Positions 9,215 to 22,130 of a stretch of DNA of 64,000 nt are shown here, one piece after another. The notes under the pieces are model-generated. The model ran no database searches. It saw only the letters and a list, made by a program, of their open reading frames with translations, and was not told where the DNA came from. Location of the stretch: assembly GCA_012845835.1 (NCBI GenBank), contig JABAKD010000022.1:3802444-3866443 (forward strand). The letters are read 5' to 3'. Position numbers and translations under genes: made by a program. Each line of letters starts with the position of its first letter. Positions within the stretch are counted from its first letter, which is position 1. Source of the stretch: Undaria pinnatifida. Its lineage: Eukaryota > Sar > Phaeophyceae > Laminariales > Alariaceae.

Positions 9215-12200
9215 ATAATAATATTTTTTATTACTACCTGGTACATTATTTTACTGGCTCAACAGTCCATGTTACTCCCTTCTCACCATCCTGCTTACAT
9301 AAATACCCCCCCAACTTGCCTTTAGGCAAGGTTTACTAGCAGGCAGGGATGTATGTACCGGTATGTCTTTTCCAGTTCAAAATTTGAAAAATTTGGTTTA
9401 CGGATATTGTCAAAATACACTCCAGTTGTGAGATCGCATTGTACCATCGCTTGCTGTATGCATCCGTTATGGATTGAGTATGTACTGGTACCCAAACAAA
9501 CGAAAAATATTTTTTTCAGGCAGGTATACCCGGTCAGTTTGGCGTCAAAAATGGTGCAGCTCAAAAAAAAATGGTGCAGCTCAAAAAAACAAGAGCATAT
9601 CACAAACGACATACAGAACATATTATACGCACGTATACAGCACGATAACATACATACCTGATACAACAATGCAGAAGTACTCGTCGAGACTATCAACCCA
9701 CACGTATCCCAGCTGAAGCCCAACAACAGCTAGCTGTAGTCTAGCTGCGGTGAGGCGTGACGCCTGTGTTCGCGTGTTGTGGTTGTATTGGTAGTCCAAC
9801 GCATAGATCACTACTCGTACTCGTATCATATATCCGTACATCTTATAAAAAATCGGGCGTCTAAATTTATAAGTCTCCTGGTAGTAAATATAATGATCGT
9901 TTTTGTTTATTTATCTTGCATTAACGATTATTAAGCTTGCTATATGGTTGACAGAGCATTGGTGCATGTATGAACATTTCATGACATCCAACCCGGAAAG
10001 ACTCGAGCGAAGCATGCATGTGTTTGGGCATTGATGGCTCGTCTCACAGGAACAATTTTTGAGCATCAAAAAAGTGTAACAAGATGAGGCATGCAAATTA
10101 TTACACAATGCTTTACCCTGCTGCGCGGGCATAGTAAAAACAGTATATTCAACAAGCGTTTCTAGAAAAATTGAAAAACATACCGCTCGTTTTTTTTAAC
10201 CTTCTTTCCTGTTGGCAACGAGATCAGCTTAATTAGCAACACTCCCCTTGTGATGACACCATATAGCACGTGAAACCTACGCGCGCGCTACGCTTACCTG
10301 CTTACGTACCTCTTCCCAGATCCACAGCGTTCGGCACGCTTACTTACGTGGTTCACGCATTACGCTTTCTATCCTCGTACCATCACGGTACATGAAAACA
10401 AAAGCTCTATACCTGACGACATGACTCAGACCGTCTGTACCCCCGGTACTGTACTATGAATTGCGCATTTTTTTCTAGATCAGATTCCACGTCTTCAACA
10501 TCTACAGCAGTGTTCTTGTTGTAAGCTGTACTCCTATCCTCGTGTCCTGGTCAAATCTCTCCACTATCTACCTACAGGATTACTCCGGCAAGTTCACCAT
10601 CTACGTATCTCCCTATCTTCAGATCTCCCTGGGTTCACCATCTTACGGCAGCGAGTCGGACCTGCGCAACTATATTTCCACGGGACTAGTTATGACTCAC
10701 CTGCTGCCTTGAGAGTTCGTATTCAGTATCCAGCAGTACCTTCGATTCCTCTGATTAATCCGAAACTCCAGACTTTGAGCGAAGTTGAACCGTTGAGTCT
10801 CGCATGCACGTGAGATGACAGTTGATGGATGATGTGGAAGCACAAGCGAGCAATCGTTTATGCACGGGTGAACAGTTGATATGCCTTTTTAACTTCTAAC
10901 TTCTGATCGCACTTTTTCTTTTTCAAGGGGGTGGTGTTGACTAAAACACCAGGTGATGTCAGGTGGACGCAACATGCGCTACCACCTGGGTCCGGCGTTA
11001 CGATCCGGCGGATGAAACCGCTTTTTACATGAAACGTCCTTCCCACACCCACAGAGCTACCCATCACTGCGTCTGCGCCCGGTGAGTCGTAATCATCAGA
11101 CTACGGCCCACCGTATTTTTCATGTTCCCAAGTTGGCTTGCCGTGACACAAAATCCGTGACGCTGTTGTCGGCTGCAACGGGCACAGGATCAAAGCAGAC
11201 GACGGCGGAATAGGAAGGCGTCAGACGCCGCGGATGAGCAACACCATTCTACCGGCCAAGCCGATTACAGCAATCGCACAAGGGAACAATAACAAAACGA
11301 CGGGCAGCGCATCAAGCAAATAGTTTAATTGGCCCTGCTTCGCCAAAGGCACCAGATATGATGAACAAAAAAAAAGGTCATGTTGCGTCAACAAACGAAT
11401 GATGAGCATGAAAGATGGGCAGCACCCGAGGTCCGAACGCATGCCATGGTGAAATAGGCCAAACCCACCATCGAGCAAGCTCGGTAAGATTGAAAACACA
11501 CGAAACTCAAACGGACAGAGCATCTGCGGCACGTGCATGAAAAAGGACGAGGACACTGCTGTTGTAGCGCGTCTTGTGCACAACCAGAAGTTCACCTTAC
11601 ACCCTACTCTACGCGTATGGCATGAGGCACGAGCGACTATCACGCACCCGATCTTGTGAGGCGCTTTTCCTGGGCATTTGGGTCCACGTGTGTGGGTAGG
11701 AGTAGGCGCCCGACCTGGATTGGCTGCTCAAGTCTCGCCGTGAAATTCGTTTCGTCACTTTTGTCGCGACAAATTTCGCCAAACTTGCGCCAAATCCAAC
11801 GATTCTCGACAAGCGTTGAATTTGCAATTTCTTTACGCACCTTTTCGCTCCAATAAAGAGCGTACATGGAGAAAAGTCGGAAAGGGGCAGACTTACAATT
11901 CTTTTAACAAATTTACGATCCGATAATTACCGGCTTTGTATCATCAAGCCGCTTTCTCTTGTGTTGAGCCGGGTTAGACTGTCGTGGCTAAGTTACCATC
12001 AGGGATCCTCCGTCCGTTGGGAGGCAAACACTGTGCAACCGACCGCTCTCGGTTTGCTGCAAATCTACGAAACACCCTCACGGCGATATTTCGAATGGTT
12101 CGCAGCGATCAAAAATAAAACGACCTTCGAACGCGAAGGAAGGTGCCAATAAACACAGCCTATTCCCTCAGCTTTTCATGAAGGAATAGGCGCTGCTTGG

Positions 12201-12744
12201 CCACTAGTTCGGTTGAGGGGTGGCGTGCAGTTGAAGGGTGGCGGGCAAGCAAATTGACTATTATAGCCCATATTGTTTTTTAGAAAACATCTTTGGACTC
12301 ATCATTCACAACACGCACGCCCACGGGCACGACCGCTGGTTGTGGACTCAGCTCCACAGGCCGCTTTGATCCATGTGTTGATAAGAAAGTAAGAGTTTGG
12401 ACGTGTCTATCGGGGTGCACGGGCCGCCGGAGCCGGTGGGAGCAACGCCGGGTGCCGTTACGGTATTGAGTAGGGCATCCCATCGCTCTGTGATGGCGTG
12501 ATGGCGTGATGGCGCTTTCGGCGCTGTTGTTCATTTGTGTGCACGGAACGACACGTGTCGCACACGCATCGACTCCACACTGCTGCTGCTACTGCTGCTC
12601 GTCGGAGCTCGTGTGCGTGCGTGCTGCGGGTGCTTTCCTGTATGACGAACAAGCTCCCTAGTCCTAACGCATGCTTCACCAACGATTACAGCAGGTAAGA
12701 TGTGCAGTCTGCAGAATTGCCGTCCAACTGCGTTTCGCTATGTG

Positions 12745-12965
12745 TAGGCTGCTGTTTGTGACCAACAGTTTGCAGAGACCTTCCTGACCTACTGTGCACT
12801 TATGTGTAATTTCTCGAGAGCGTGCCGCTTGCACCGTCATATGACTGTCTTCACTCCGATGTGTCACGAACGTTTTCGGCTGTGACATGCACCTGTACCA
12901 GTGCGCCTGTTCGCGCGCATCGATTTGCTGGTCCTACCCCCCGACTAATAATTCACATCAGGAAT
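12745..12965 (+). repeat. diverged dispersed repeat, copy 1
   Basis: Shares blocks such as GTGCCGCTTGCACC, TCATATGAC, ATGCACCTGT and GCGCATCGATTTG, in the same order and spacing, with 15425-15645. Perhaps 70-75% alike by eye. The element type is unknown. Confidence 0.65.
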
Positions 12966-14514
12966 ACCTTACCAATTGTGTTCCACCCTTTTGGGGCTAG
13001 GATGTCCTGCTGCTGCTCCCGGCTCCTTTCTACTCTACACGCAGATCGACGCGCACCTGGGAACGTTCCATTGTACTTGTGCGATATGTGTCCCGGCTTA
13101 TACTTTCTTGATGTTGAAATATGAAGTAGCTGTCGTCGATGTAAAGTTTGGGTTCAAATGAGGCCTCCTACTCCCTTCTTCCCCTCACTGCCTCGGCAAG
13201 GCTTTTGCTTGGGCATGGCCCGTTGCGAGGGGGGTCTTTCTAGCGAGCAAGGCTAGACTCACCCTCAAGGGACCGATGCCTTCTTGCTGCTGCGCACCTG
13301 CCGCGAGGCGTGCGTAGCGGTGGAGCTGGGTCGGTACTGGTGGGTAAGGTACAAAAGTGCAGATGCGCGGGCCTTTACGGCCGTCGGTGTAGGCAGCAAT
13401 GCCCATCTCATTTTGGTGCGCGGAGGCAGACATCAGAAAGGTGGACGGGCACAATATACACGGCCCTAGGTTTGCTAGAGGGAGCTGTACTGTTTCAGGA
13501 ACCTGGCTTCGCCATCAAAGGAGGAGGGAGCGAGGAACCGACTGGGAAGGACAGCAACGAGAGCGTGTACGGACAGAGAGGGTCGAAAGTGGTCGTGCCA
13601 GGACTGGCCACAGCGGCAGAGGAGCCAGCGGCACCGGAGCATGCGGACGACATCGAACCGTGGCGCACGGACAAGAAATTATGTGTTTGTCAGTTACGTT
13701 CGTTTTTTTCCTGAAAATCGGTGTTGGGTGTGTGCGATGACTTCATTGCTTTTGCAGAGAGACGCGGCAGAGATGGCGCGGATAACCCGGGTGCCTTAAT
13801 TGTGTACCTGCATCGTGGAAGACCCCTTCAGTGTCGAACGATTCCTAGCCAGTGTCAATGTTTGCACTGCTGTGCAAACACAGACGATCGGGATAGATGC
13901 GGGTGATTGTCAACTTCAATGATGGCTTTTTGGTTGTTCTTTTTCACTTTTGTGCGTCCGCGGAAGCACTTTGACAGCACTTCAGGCAGCAGCTGCGTGC
14001 CCCAGCTTCTTGTCTCCATGCCCACCATGGTGTTTCTGTACAGACAGCACTACAGACAGCAGGACGCTGTAGTCGGCAAACATTCACTGTGGTAAAGAGT
14101 GGGACAGGGGGGGTGGGGTGATGCTGCTGTAGTCGAATGGTGTGTGCGGACGTGTAGTAGTTCAGACTTGGGCACGCATCACGTGCTGCAGGGATTTTAG
14201 GTGTACCTCGTCGGGCGTGTGTACCTTTTCTTGCTAGCGTGCGTATTCTTTTAGATCTTCTGGTGGCTCTAGCGTTTCTGTGAACACGGACCGAGAGTCT
14301 TCGCTAGATTTTGGGATTAGCAACTGACATACGAGTTTCATGTGAAGACAACAACTGCGACAAGCCTCGAGACTCCGCGCAGGGTACCATAACCGCGTGT
14401 AAAGTCGTTGCCAACGCGGCAGTGGCGCAGAGAGGCATATTGCGTACTCGCGAGATATCAGGAATGCACACAATGCAGCGGGAGAGAAGGTCTGTTATTT
14501 TTGTTCTGCTGCTA

Positions 14515-15044
14515 CCGTAAACTACGGAGTCCGCCCCCCGGGAGCGGATCAATAATATTTGTTTATAAATCACACACCCCCGGGGAAACATGGAAGTACA
14601 GGGGCGGGTTAGGTGCATTATTTTTGAACGCTGTTACCCCGGGGGAACATCCAAGTACAGAGGGCGGAAGTTATCCCGGGGGAATGGGGGAAAACAAGCG
14701 GTGGCCCACACATTCAACACGCCAAGAGCCCAATAGTATGAAGCGCATAAAATATCCTCGACGAGCCTTTTTGTGCATGATATTTTTGACACTCATCATG
14801 CAGGCAGTGCTTCGCGAAGCCAAAACAAGGCAGCTCAAACTTGTGGGAAATACACCCCCCCGCAGAGGCAACGCTCTGGAAAATTGGTAACCCGGCGGAG
14901 ATAAAACACAAGGGGGGGATTTTATGTTTTTCGCAAAATCCCGATCCCCCCGGGGGAGAACTCCGTATTGACGCTGCCAGGCCGAAAATGTGATGGGGGG
15001 GGGGAGGGGGCACTTTAGGGAGGACCGGACTTCGTAGTTTACGG
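14515..15044. mobile_element. MITE with 19-bp terminal inverted repeats
   Basis: The left end CCGTAAACTACGRAGTCCG is mirrored at the right end (reverse complement ending at 15044) with one mismatch. Both ends are flanked by TA (14513-14514 and 15045-15046), the target duplication of Tc1/mariner-type elements. At 530 bp with no transposase ORF, it fits a non-autonomous MITE. Inside are short G/C blocks (CCCCGGGGGAACAT-like) repeated three or more times. Confidence 0.8.
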
Positions 15045-15046
15045 TA

Positions 15047-16650
15047 CTCTGTTCGGTTCGTGTTTGGGGAGATTGGTTGAGAGTGGGCCCGCTCTCGGGC
15101 GTCTATTTCAGCCCTCCCGGTCTCCTCCATCGTACGGAACCACTAGCCTGTGCGGTTGGTGTTTTTTTGTTGCTTGTGCTTGCTCTACGCTTGGGGTTGC
15201 TGTATGCTCCATCGATCCGTGATGCTTCGTTTGCCTCGGCCCATCGACACTCCGCTGACAAGACCCAACGCACCCTGCGCGTTTCATATACCTGGGGTGG
15301 AGAAACCAAATTCCTCAGGATGCCTACGGAACGCAGCAGATACAACTTCAGAGGGCAAGTGGACAGCTACTCTTAAGAGAGGGATCGGACTGTTGCTGTG
15401 TGTCGCTGTTGCTTGTGATCTACATGTGGTTGAGACCTCCCTTACCTGCTGCGCCTTTGTGTCGTTTCTAGAAAGTGTGCCGCTTGCACCATCATATGAC
15501 AGCAATATGTACTCGAACGTACCGCGAATGTTTTCGCGTGCACAACATGCACCTGTGCCGACGCGCCTGCGTGTGCGCATCGATTTGTTGCGTCCTGCCT
15601 CTGCGCCGCCGATTAACTTTCACAGCATCAATATTTTCATAATGTTGGGATCGAGTCTCTATTGCAGTCTACCTGGCTGGCCTCATATATGGAATCCCTG
15701 TGGCTGGTGGTAGTTTTGAAGTTTTGATTGATGTGAGAGTCTACTGTGTGCTCTGTCGAACCGTGACGCTAACTGTTCCTGTGCACATCGACACTCAGCT
15801 GACAAGACCCGCTTAGTTCATCGAACAGATTCGGACCCGGTTAGTTTAAGTGGACGGTATGCGGGGTCGCATAGCTGTATACATGCTTGGGATACAGGGG
15901 GGCACATGCCAGCTTCACTTGATGCTTGAGTTGGATCAGCACTCAGCACCCCGTGTGCGTTCGAAATGTTTGGTCCGCAGCATCCGCTGTGCGTATTTTG
16001 CTCGTTCTCAAAAAAGCCGGGCTATATTCGTGTCGCGTCATTGTTTTTATATACTATCTTGCTCATAATTATATATAAAATCATTCCTTGAATATCGAGT
16101 CATTCCTTGGTGTCATGGACTTTGGTCAGGAGTTTTTTGTCTCGGCCTAAGTATGCGATTCGCGGAACTGGAATTCTCGGTCGAATATGGCTTGGTTCGA
16201 GCGCCGCCTTCGGGGCGCGGCTCCAACGCCCCTCGCCCTGCCGTGTCCGTTCCGCACATCGACGTGAACGCGGAAGGGTGCCGAGCGAGACGAGCGAGTG
16301 TCGAGGAGGAATTTTGGAAAAATTGTTGAATGTTAATGGCTGCAACGCCTGAATGATTTACAAAATTGGCATCATTTCCAAACGGTACGTGATAATGTTT
16401 GGAATTTTGCGGTGGCATACTCTCGAGCGTTAGTTTTTTTGCTGTACTTTTTTACTAGTTCGTTTGGTTTCTTGCTCGGCATTTTATTGCTTTTTTTGTT
16501 TCTGCTCGTTTTGCCAGCTGGAAATTCAATTTTTTAGTGTGGGTTCACCTAAAACGTGACACAACTTACCGACGATATCCAACAACTTCGTGACACAAAT
16601 TACCGACGGCAAGACGTTTCGTGACAAATTAACTCCCAAATCATGATACT
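15047..16650. other. non-coding stretch with a diverged repeat
   Basis: Contains the second copy of the 12.75-kb repeat (about 15425-15645), and the block ATCGACACTC(C/A)GCTGACAAGACCC at about 15243 and 15788. At 16540-16630 there are two to three tandem copies of a 33-bp unit with CGTGACACAA and TTACCGACG. No gene is recognised. Confidence 0.45.
15425..15645 (+). repeat. diverged dispersed repeat, copy 2
   Basis: Partner of 12745-12965, with the same order of conserved blocks. Confidence 0.65.
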
Positions 16651-16658
16651 TTCACGCA

Positions 16659-17573
16659 ACAGAATTTCGAGACAAAACAAAGCAGGTAGAGCCGTCTCTT
16701 CGGCCTTTGGCCCTGGCTTTAGCACGGCGGCTGACACTCCAGGCAGCCTCTGCTGTAGGCATGAACGAATGCGGTTGATTCGCAGCGAACTATCCCGCTG
16801 TGCTCTCTTCTATGTGGCCATTGTCCATGCCATTTCATGTCACCTTCCTTCTGTTTTGAGCTCGTCGTCGTACGGTTGAGATACGAGGAAATCCGTACGT
16901 ACTCGGTGAGAACAGCAGTATGTACGACGAGCATGAACGCCAATTGACGACATTGGCAAGCACAAAACAGCAGGTGTAGCAGCAGTAGCCGAAGGGCGAA
17001 ACGTTTAGCACATAATGCAGCAACAAGTAGCAACCAGAACTACAGCAGATAGCTCAAAGTGCAGTGCGAGTGCCGTTGGCAAGTTTAGTCGTACCCGCAT
17101 AACTCTGTCAAATATATAACAGAATTTCGAGACAAAACAAAGCAGGTAGAGCCGTCTCTTCGGCCTTTGGCCCTGGCTTTAGCACGGCCGCTGACACTCC
17201 AGGCAGCCTCTGCTGTAGGCATGAACGAGTGCGGTTGATTCGCAGCGAACTATCCCGCTGTGCTCTCTTCTATGTGGCCATTGTCCATGCCATTTCATGT
17301 CACCTCCCTTCTGTTTTGAGCTCGTCGTCGTACGGTTGAGGTACGAGGAAACCCGCACGTACTCGGTGAGAACAGCAGTATGTACGACGAGCATGAACGC
17401 CAACTGACGACATTGGCAAGCACACAACAGCAGGTGTAGCAGCAGTAGCCGAAGGGCGAAACGTCTAGCACATAATGTAGCAACAAGTAGCAACAAAAAC
17501 TACTACAGCAGATAGCTCAAAGTGCAGTGCGAGTGCCGTTGGCAAGTTTAGTCGTACACGCATCACTCTCAAG
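16659..17573 (+). repeat. tandem duplication, 460-bp period
   Basis: Copy 1 is about 16659-17108 and copy 2 about 17119-17573, starting at AACAGAATTTCGAGAC in both. They are about 95% alike by eye. Each carries the same minus-strand ORF of about 104 residues, differing at a few positions. That ORF has no recognisable motif and may be open by chance. An LTR-LTR tandem was considered, but no terminal TG/CA or primer site is clear. Confidence 0.85.
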
Positions 17574-18744
17574 AGCCAACAAGAGGCAGGGCAGGGGCCC
17601 CCAACACAGAGACACGTGACAACCACGGCCAGCTGTCGATCGCGTAATTGGCCGGTAGTCCGTGCTTCGGTGGGTGTATCGGAAGTCGTTCGTAGTACTA
17701 CTGCTGTAGACCGTCGAAAGACCACGTGACATGTGACATCCAGTTCTGGTGGCAGCCTCGCCAGTAGACCCCCCAAAATGTATTTTTCTTTTCTTTTTCT
17801 TGGCCCCATGCACCCATTTCCTTTCCTTTTTCTTCTTTGTTCTTTGTTTCTTTTTTCCAATTGACTTGCGTCTGTTGTGCGTATGCGTAGTGATAGATAC
17901 TACGTGTGATATATACGTGGTAGTCTTTTGGGTGGCAAGCGGTATAGTCGGTTTTCCCAGGCGCGAGTAATGAGACGTATGCACCGGTATGGACCTGGCA
18001 CATCGTGTACTGACTCCCGATTTCACTTTTATATGTTTCTGGTGGAGGCATGAATTGCGTCAGCTGTGATTTATGCGTGTACCACCTTGGGTTGTTTGTT
18101 TTTTTCCCTAGGGTATTCCTCTGCTCCAGAGTGACTGGAACCAGTCCTGTGACCACGGACTGGACTGTGCAAGTTAATGTGAGAACAACAACTGAAATAT
18201 TGCCTGTTTCTTGACCTTTCAGCTGCTTCCCTGCAAATTTGTTTTTTCTGCCAACACGATTTTGAACCTTTTCGCGATTTTTTTTTTTTTTTGTCTAGTA
18301 AGTTGATTTGCCGATAATTTGCCGCCTGTGCATTAGTTGCGGAACGGTCCAGCTTTAGCTTTTCTTTGATTACCACCATTTGTTTTGTAGTTGGCGAAGC
18401 TTCATCGGCTGAGATCTGGGCTTGGCTCATCAGCTCCACACCGCCCAGCACCCCATCGCAGCGCTATAGCTCACAACAACGAAGCGCCCTGCAGTGCCCT
18501 GCGGCTCAGCTCAGCAGCGCACCGCAGCGCAGCGCTAGCTCAGCAGAGCGAAGCGCTATGCTTTGCCGTGCTCTGCCGTCGCGATCGTTCGTTGTTCATG
18601 ATATCTAAAACTCCGCGTAGGCTGATATTTAGGTGTTTAGCGCTTTATTCTATATCGCGTCAACCATCGTAATATCATACAATATGGGGGAGGGAATGTG
18701 ATCTCTGTCTATGCAAAGATCCTGTTTTGTTTTAATCAATTGTC
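17574..18744. other. non-coding stretch
   Basis: Contains a T/C-rich block (17785-17850) and a CAGCGC-rich block (18450-18560). A short sequence near 18148 (CTGTGACCACGG) resembles the SINE-A tail. No gene is recognised. Confidence 0.4.
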
Positions 18745-19077
18745 AGCCGGCCGCCCCGGTGGTCTAATGGTTTTACCCTCGAATACTACTAACGTTTGGT
18801 TGTCCTTGAGTTCGACACCCACCACGATGAAATATGACTTAATTTGCAAAAATGCAATAGAAAAAAGAGATCAACTGCTGAGAGCGCCTGCTAGGTACAA
18901 CTCGACGCGAGTCGACGAGGGAAGAAAATGCTCGATTTTCCTCGCGGTAAAAATGAGGACACGTGATGAAGTGGAGAGGGAGGAGGAGGGCCCGCTATGT
19001 GACCCCGGATCTGAGTTACTACTGGGAGGGAGCGCGAGAATGGTGCGGGGATGATAAATGGGATGAAGAAAAAAAAA
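18745..19077 (+). mobile_element. tRNA-derived SINE, family B
   Basis: The head has TGGTCTAATGG (A-box-like) and GAGTTCGACACCC (B-box-like), similar in layout to family A, but the body differs. It contains ACTCGACGCGAGTCGACGAG, then GTGACCCCGGATCTGAG and an A-rich end. The body matches the minus-strand copy at 59119-59466 (CGACGAGGGAAGAAA, GTGACCCCGGGTCTGAG), so this is a second SINE family. Confidence 0.8.
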
Positions 19078-21984
19078 TGTTGCAAAGAAAGGTATACCAG
19101 GTATGATTATTTCTACCGGTCAGTTAATAATATGTCAGTCTCTGGGGAAATACGCACGGCACCATCAGCAGTCGTCATGGTAGAGACACTCCGAATATTA
19201 TGTATTGAGGGGACGCGTCCGATCTCGACAACGTGAAAGCACCCACGAAGTAAAGACAGCAGACACACATATCCCGCCTTCTCGAGAAAAAACAGAGAAG
19301 AACCGCTACGCCAACCTCCCGTACGAGCAAAGCCACCCCCGCACCTATCATAGACAACGCCGACGCAACGAGAGATCGCCCTCCTCTTCTTCGTTTTTCT
19401 CCTCGCCCGCAACCACGCAGACCAATCAATGCGACAGCCTTCACGTAACAAACAAAGCAATCTTCTTCCAAAACATCGCCGGCTGACATGGCCCCATGTC
19501 GACGTTTGATGCAAACCGACTTTGCATCCTGTCGACTTTGAAACTCCATTGCCACGGGGACAGCAGTGCAGTCTCTTCATTAATGCCAAGGCCTCTTTCG
19601 TTTCGCCTAGAGGCGACGCAGGTTCTCAATAATACTATTTTCGGTATTATTTTCGTTTGATAGACGCCAACTTTTACTCGACGGCGCATTTAACATAGTG
19701 TATTTCACCTATCCTTGCCTTCTTTGTTGTATAATATTACGTTTTTTTTCTGTCAAATCATGACTTTCATAATCCCATGTTCGTATTAAACTCTTGGCAT
19801 TACTTTAAAGTTCAATGCATGCCAAATCGGACAGCTACACCTCAAGTTGTCGAAGTAAGTGCTGCCCTGCCCTACCCGAAGCATGGGCGCCGGCATTCGC
19901 CGGCGCCCATGCGGAGCCCTTGTATAAGATAAAATTGTCACAAAGTGGTCCGATAACCTTTGGTCTTAAAAACAAGTTTAAATTTCAAAATATAACGTAA
20001 AATAAAAATGCGCCGCGTAGGACGCGTCGGCGAGGAGCACACAAGACAACTCACAGCTAGCTACTCACACCCCACCACACTGAGCATCGCCAAGCCGAGA
20101 AGCATCGCTTCGCGGGCTTGTCAGCAGAGGCAGACTGCAAACGGTTTTGTAGAACCGTACCATTGCCAAGCCCTACATACCTAGCACGAGCGACCTGTTT
20201 GTCTTCAGGAGTTCTCAAGGAAGGGCAATCATCCGAATATCGAAAGGGATCGTTGAGACCAAAATGATACCAGGTACCCAGGCGTTGAGCAAAATTTGCA
20301 AGGACGCCCCATCGAACATGTGCTTCGAAAACTCATGAGCACCAGTGATTCGTGTGCCTGTGCCCGTCTATGCTTGTTGAAGGATACATTACATGACACT
20401 TGCTGTAGTAAGCAACAAGAAATAGGGAAGCAAATGATATTAGCAGGAACAAAAAGCTCCGACAGCGTTTATACTGATGTTTGTGTAGAAACACCCTCTC
20501 CCTAATATGAGACCCAGTGTGGGTCAGTATTTCTGTTTCTTGTGAGTGTCCAGTATCCGGCACCGTACGCGCGTAGGCGTGATCGATGTGCATCTTACCC
20601 TATGCCACCGTTGTTGTAATTATGTTTGCTGGTGCTGGGGTCAGGTGACAGGGTGCAAGCCCTCTTCGTTCTACCACTGTTTCGGAAGGTTGCGGAAAGC
20701 GGGCTCCGAAATCTTACTATTGGCGAATGGACGTGACGGAGAGGATGTCGATATACATCTAATATCAGCCGCTTGGTGGGCAGATGGTTCCGGTCGGATA
20801 GCTAGCTCTCTTCATGAGGACGAATAAAAGGCAAGTTTTACTGTGTTCGTTCGTAGTCTTACAAGTAGTGTGTGCGTGGTTGCCACTTTTGTTTTATCTC
20901 ATGGGCAGTTAGTTTGTTGTGTGGGGCATGGAGCTCCTCAACAGAAGAACCTCATGAAATGCAGATGTTACCACCTCATGTACCGTACAGGAGTACAGTG
21001 TACGCTAGTGTCACTTTCGTATGTCGCTTGTCGCTTGTCGCTTGTCGCCTTTCGATTGTCCACACACGTACGTGTGATTCTCACAGCTGTTCGCTCAGAT
21101 TTGGAAAATCGTGTGTTCATGAGAACATGTCGGATCGTGATTTTTGTCGGACGGCGAAAAAGAAAACAAAAAAAGATGTTTTGCCGGTTCTCCCTGCATG
21201 CTTCTCCCTCCGCAAGTAATGGGAGCTTTTGAAAGTATTTTAGTACTGCGAATACTTGATGCACTATCAATCAACATTAACGGCCGAATTGCTGACAGTT
21301 CTGGCAGTATACGCAATATACAACCCCAAATGCTGCAAGTACGGGTAGTATCCACTACTGTAGTGAACCCCGACATACTTGAGAAGAACGCAGTATGAGC
21401 GGTTATACTGCGAGTACAGTACTCGCATTGTGAGCAGTGTCGAACACTGATACCCTGCACGCTCTGTTTTTGCGGGGGCCAATGCACGCTCTGTTATTTT
21501 CTTTTTTTCCTTTTGCATTTTTTTTTTAGATGACACGACGTTAGCCCCAGTAGAGCTCTCACATTAAATGTTGGCATTTTGTCCCCAAACGACGATTGCA
21601 GTTGTAAAAGGGTTAGACTCCCGTCCATACTGCTGTACAGAGGAACGAGGAGCTACTAACTTGTGAAAATCACGTACGTACCTGGTGGTATACCATGTTC
21701 ATCGTTCGGAGCTTAACCACCTTTAAAACTTCGACCAGATGGTTTAGTATGCACAAGACAAGAAGGCCTATTGGAACACCACAAAAATATAGATAATACA
21801 TACCGGCTACTTTTTATACTGGTCTAGTACATACTGGGCACAGCAAGCACTAAAAACACCGGTATGAGTACTACATACCACACATTGCTCGTGTATTTGT
21901 TGTATCGTTTATTCTTGAACAGCTCTCCTCTTCTTCGCCCGCCACCCCTATATATCATACTTCAAGATGTACGATGTAAGATTT
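19078..21984. other. non-coding stretch
   Basis: A perfect hairpin is listed separately. The plus-strand ORF ending at 20827 (its last 40 residues of mixed composition) stops just before AATAAAAGG, but no motif supports a gene. Near 21020 CGCTTGT repeats four times. Confidence 0.4.
19881..19912. repeat. perfect GC-rich hairpin
   Basis: GCATGGGCGCCGGC, the loop ATTC, then the exact reverse complement: a 14-bp stem. It is flanked by GAGCCCTTGTATAAGATAAA, whose reverse complement resembles the sequence before the hairpin near 37450. Confidence 0.9.
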
Positions 21985-22130
21985 TTTGCTTTGTTTTTAA
22001 ATCTCATCCTTTTACTTCCCAGCTTCTGGACAAGCAACGGTCACAGGTGACGCCCCCCCCCCCCGCCCCCCCGCCCCCCCTCCCGGTACGTGCTCTCATT
22101 TATTATCGCCGCAGAGGGTTTACTGCAAGA
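21985..22130 (-). mobile_element. decayed SINE-A 3' fragment
   Basis: CAGCTTCTGGACAAGC, then GGTCACAGGTGACG, and further on TTATTATCGCCGCAGAGGGTTT resemble the SINE-A tail and body in reverse, interrupted by long C runs. The tRNA-like head is absent. Confidence 0.6.

Larger units (their letters stand above)
7582..14512. other. gene-poor, repeat-rich stretch
   Basis: AT-rich to about 10 kb with simple repeats and frequent TACCTGGTA/GTACCGGTA-type motifs, then more mixed composition. ORFs here are short and match nothing recognisable. The longest overlapping plus-strand frames (13284-13740, about 130 residues) have no known motif. The sequence shows no convincing gene. Confidence 0.45.

Noticed and set aside
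13284-13740. overlapping plus-strand ORFs of 60-134 residues
   Set aside because: No recognisable motif, no clear splice sites, and several frames are open at once, which suggests composition rather than coding.
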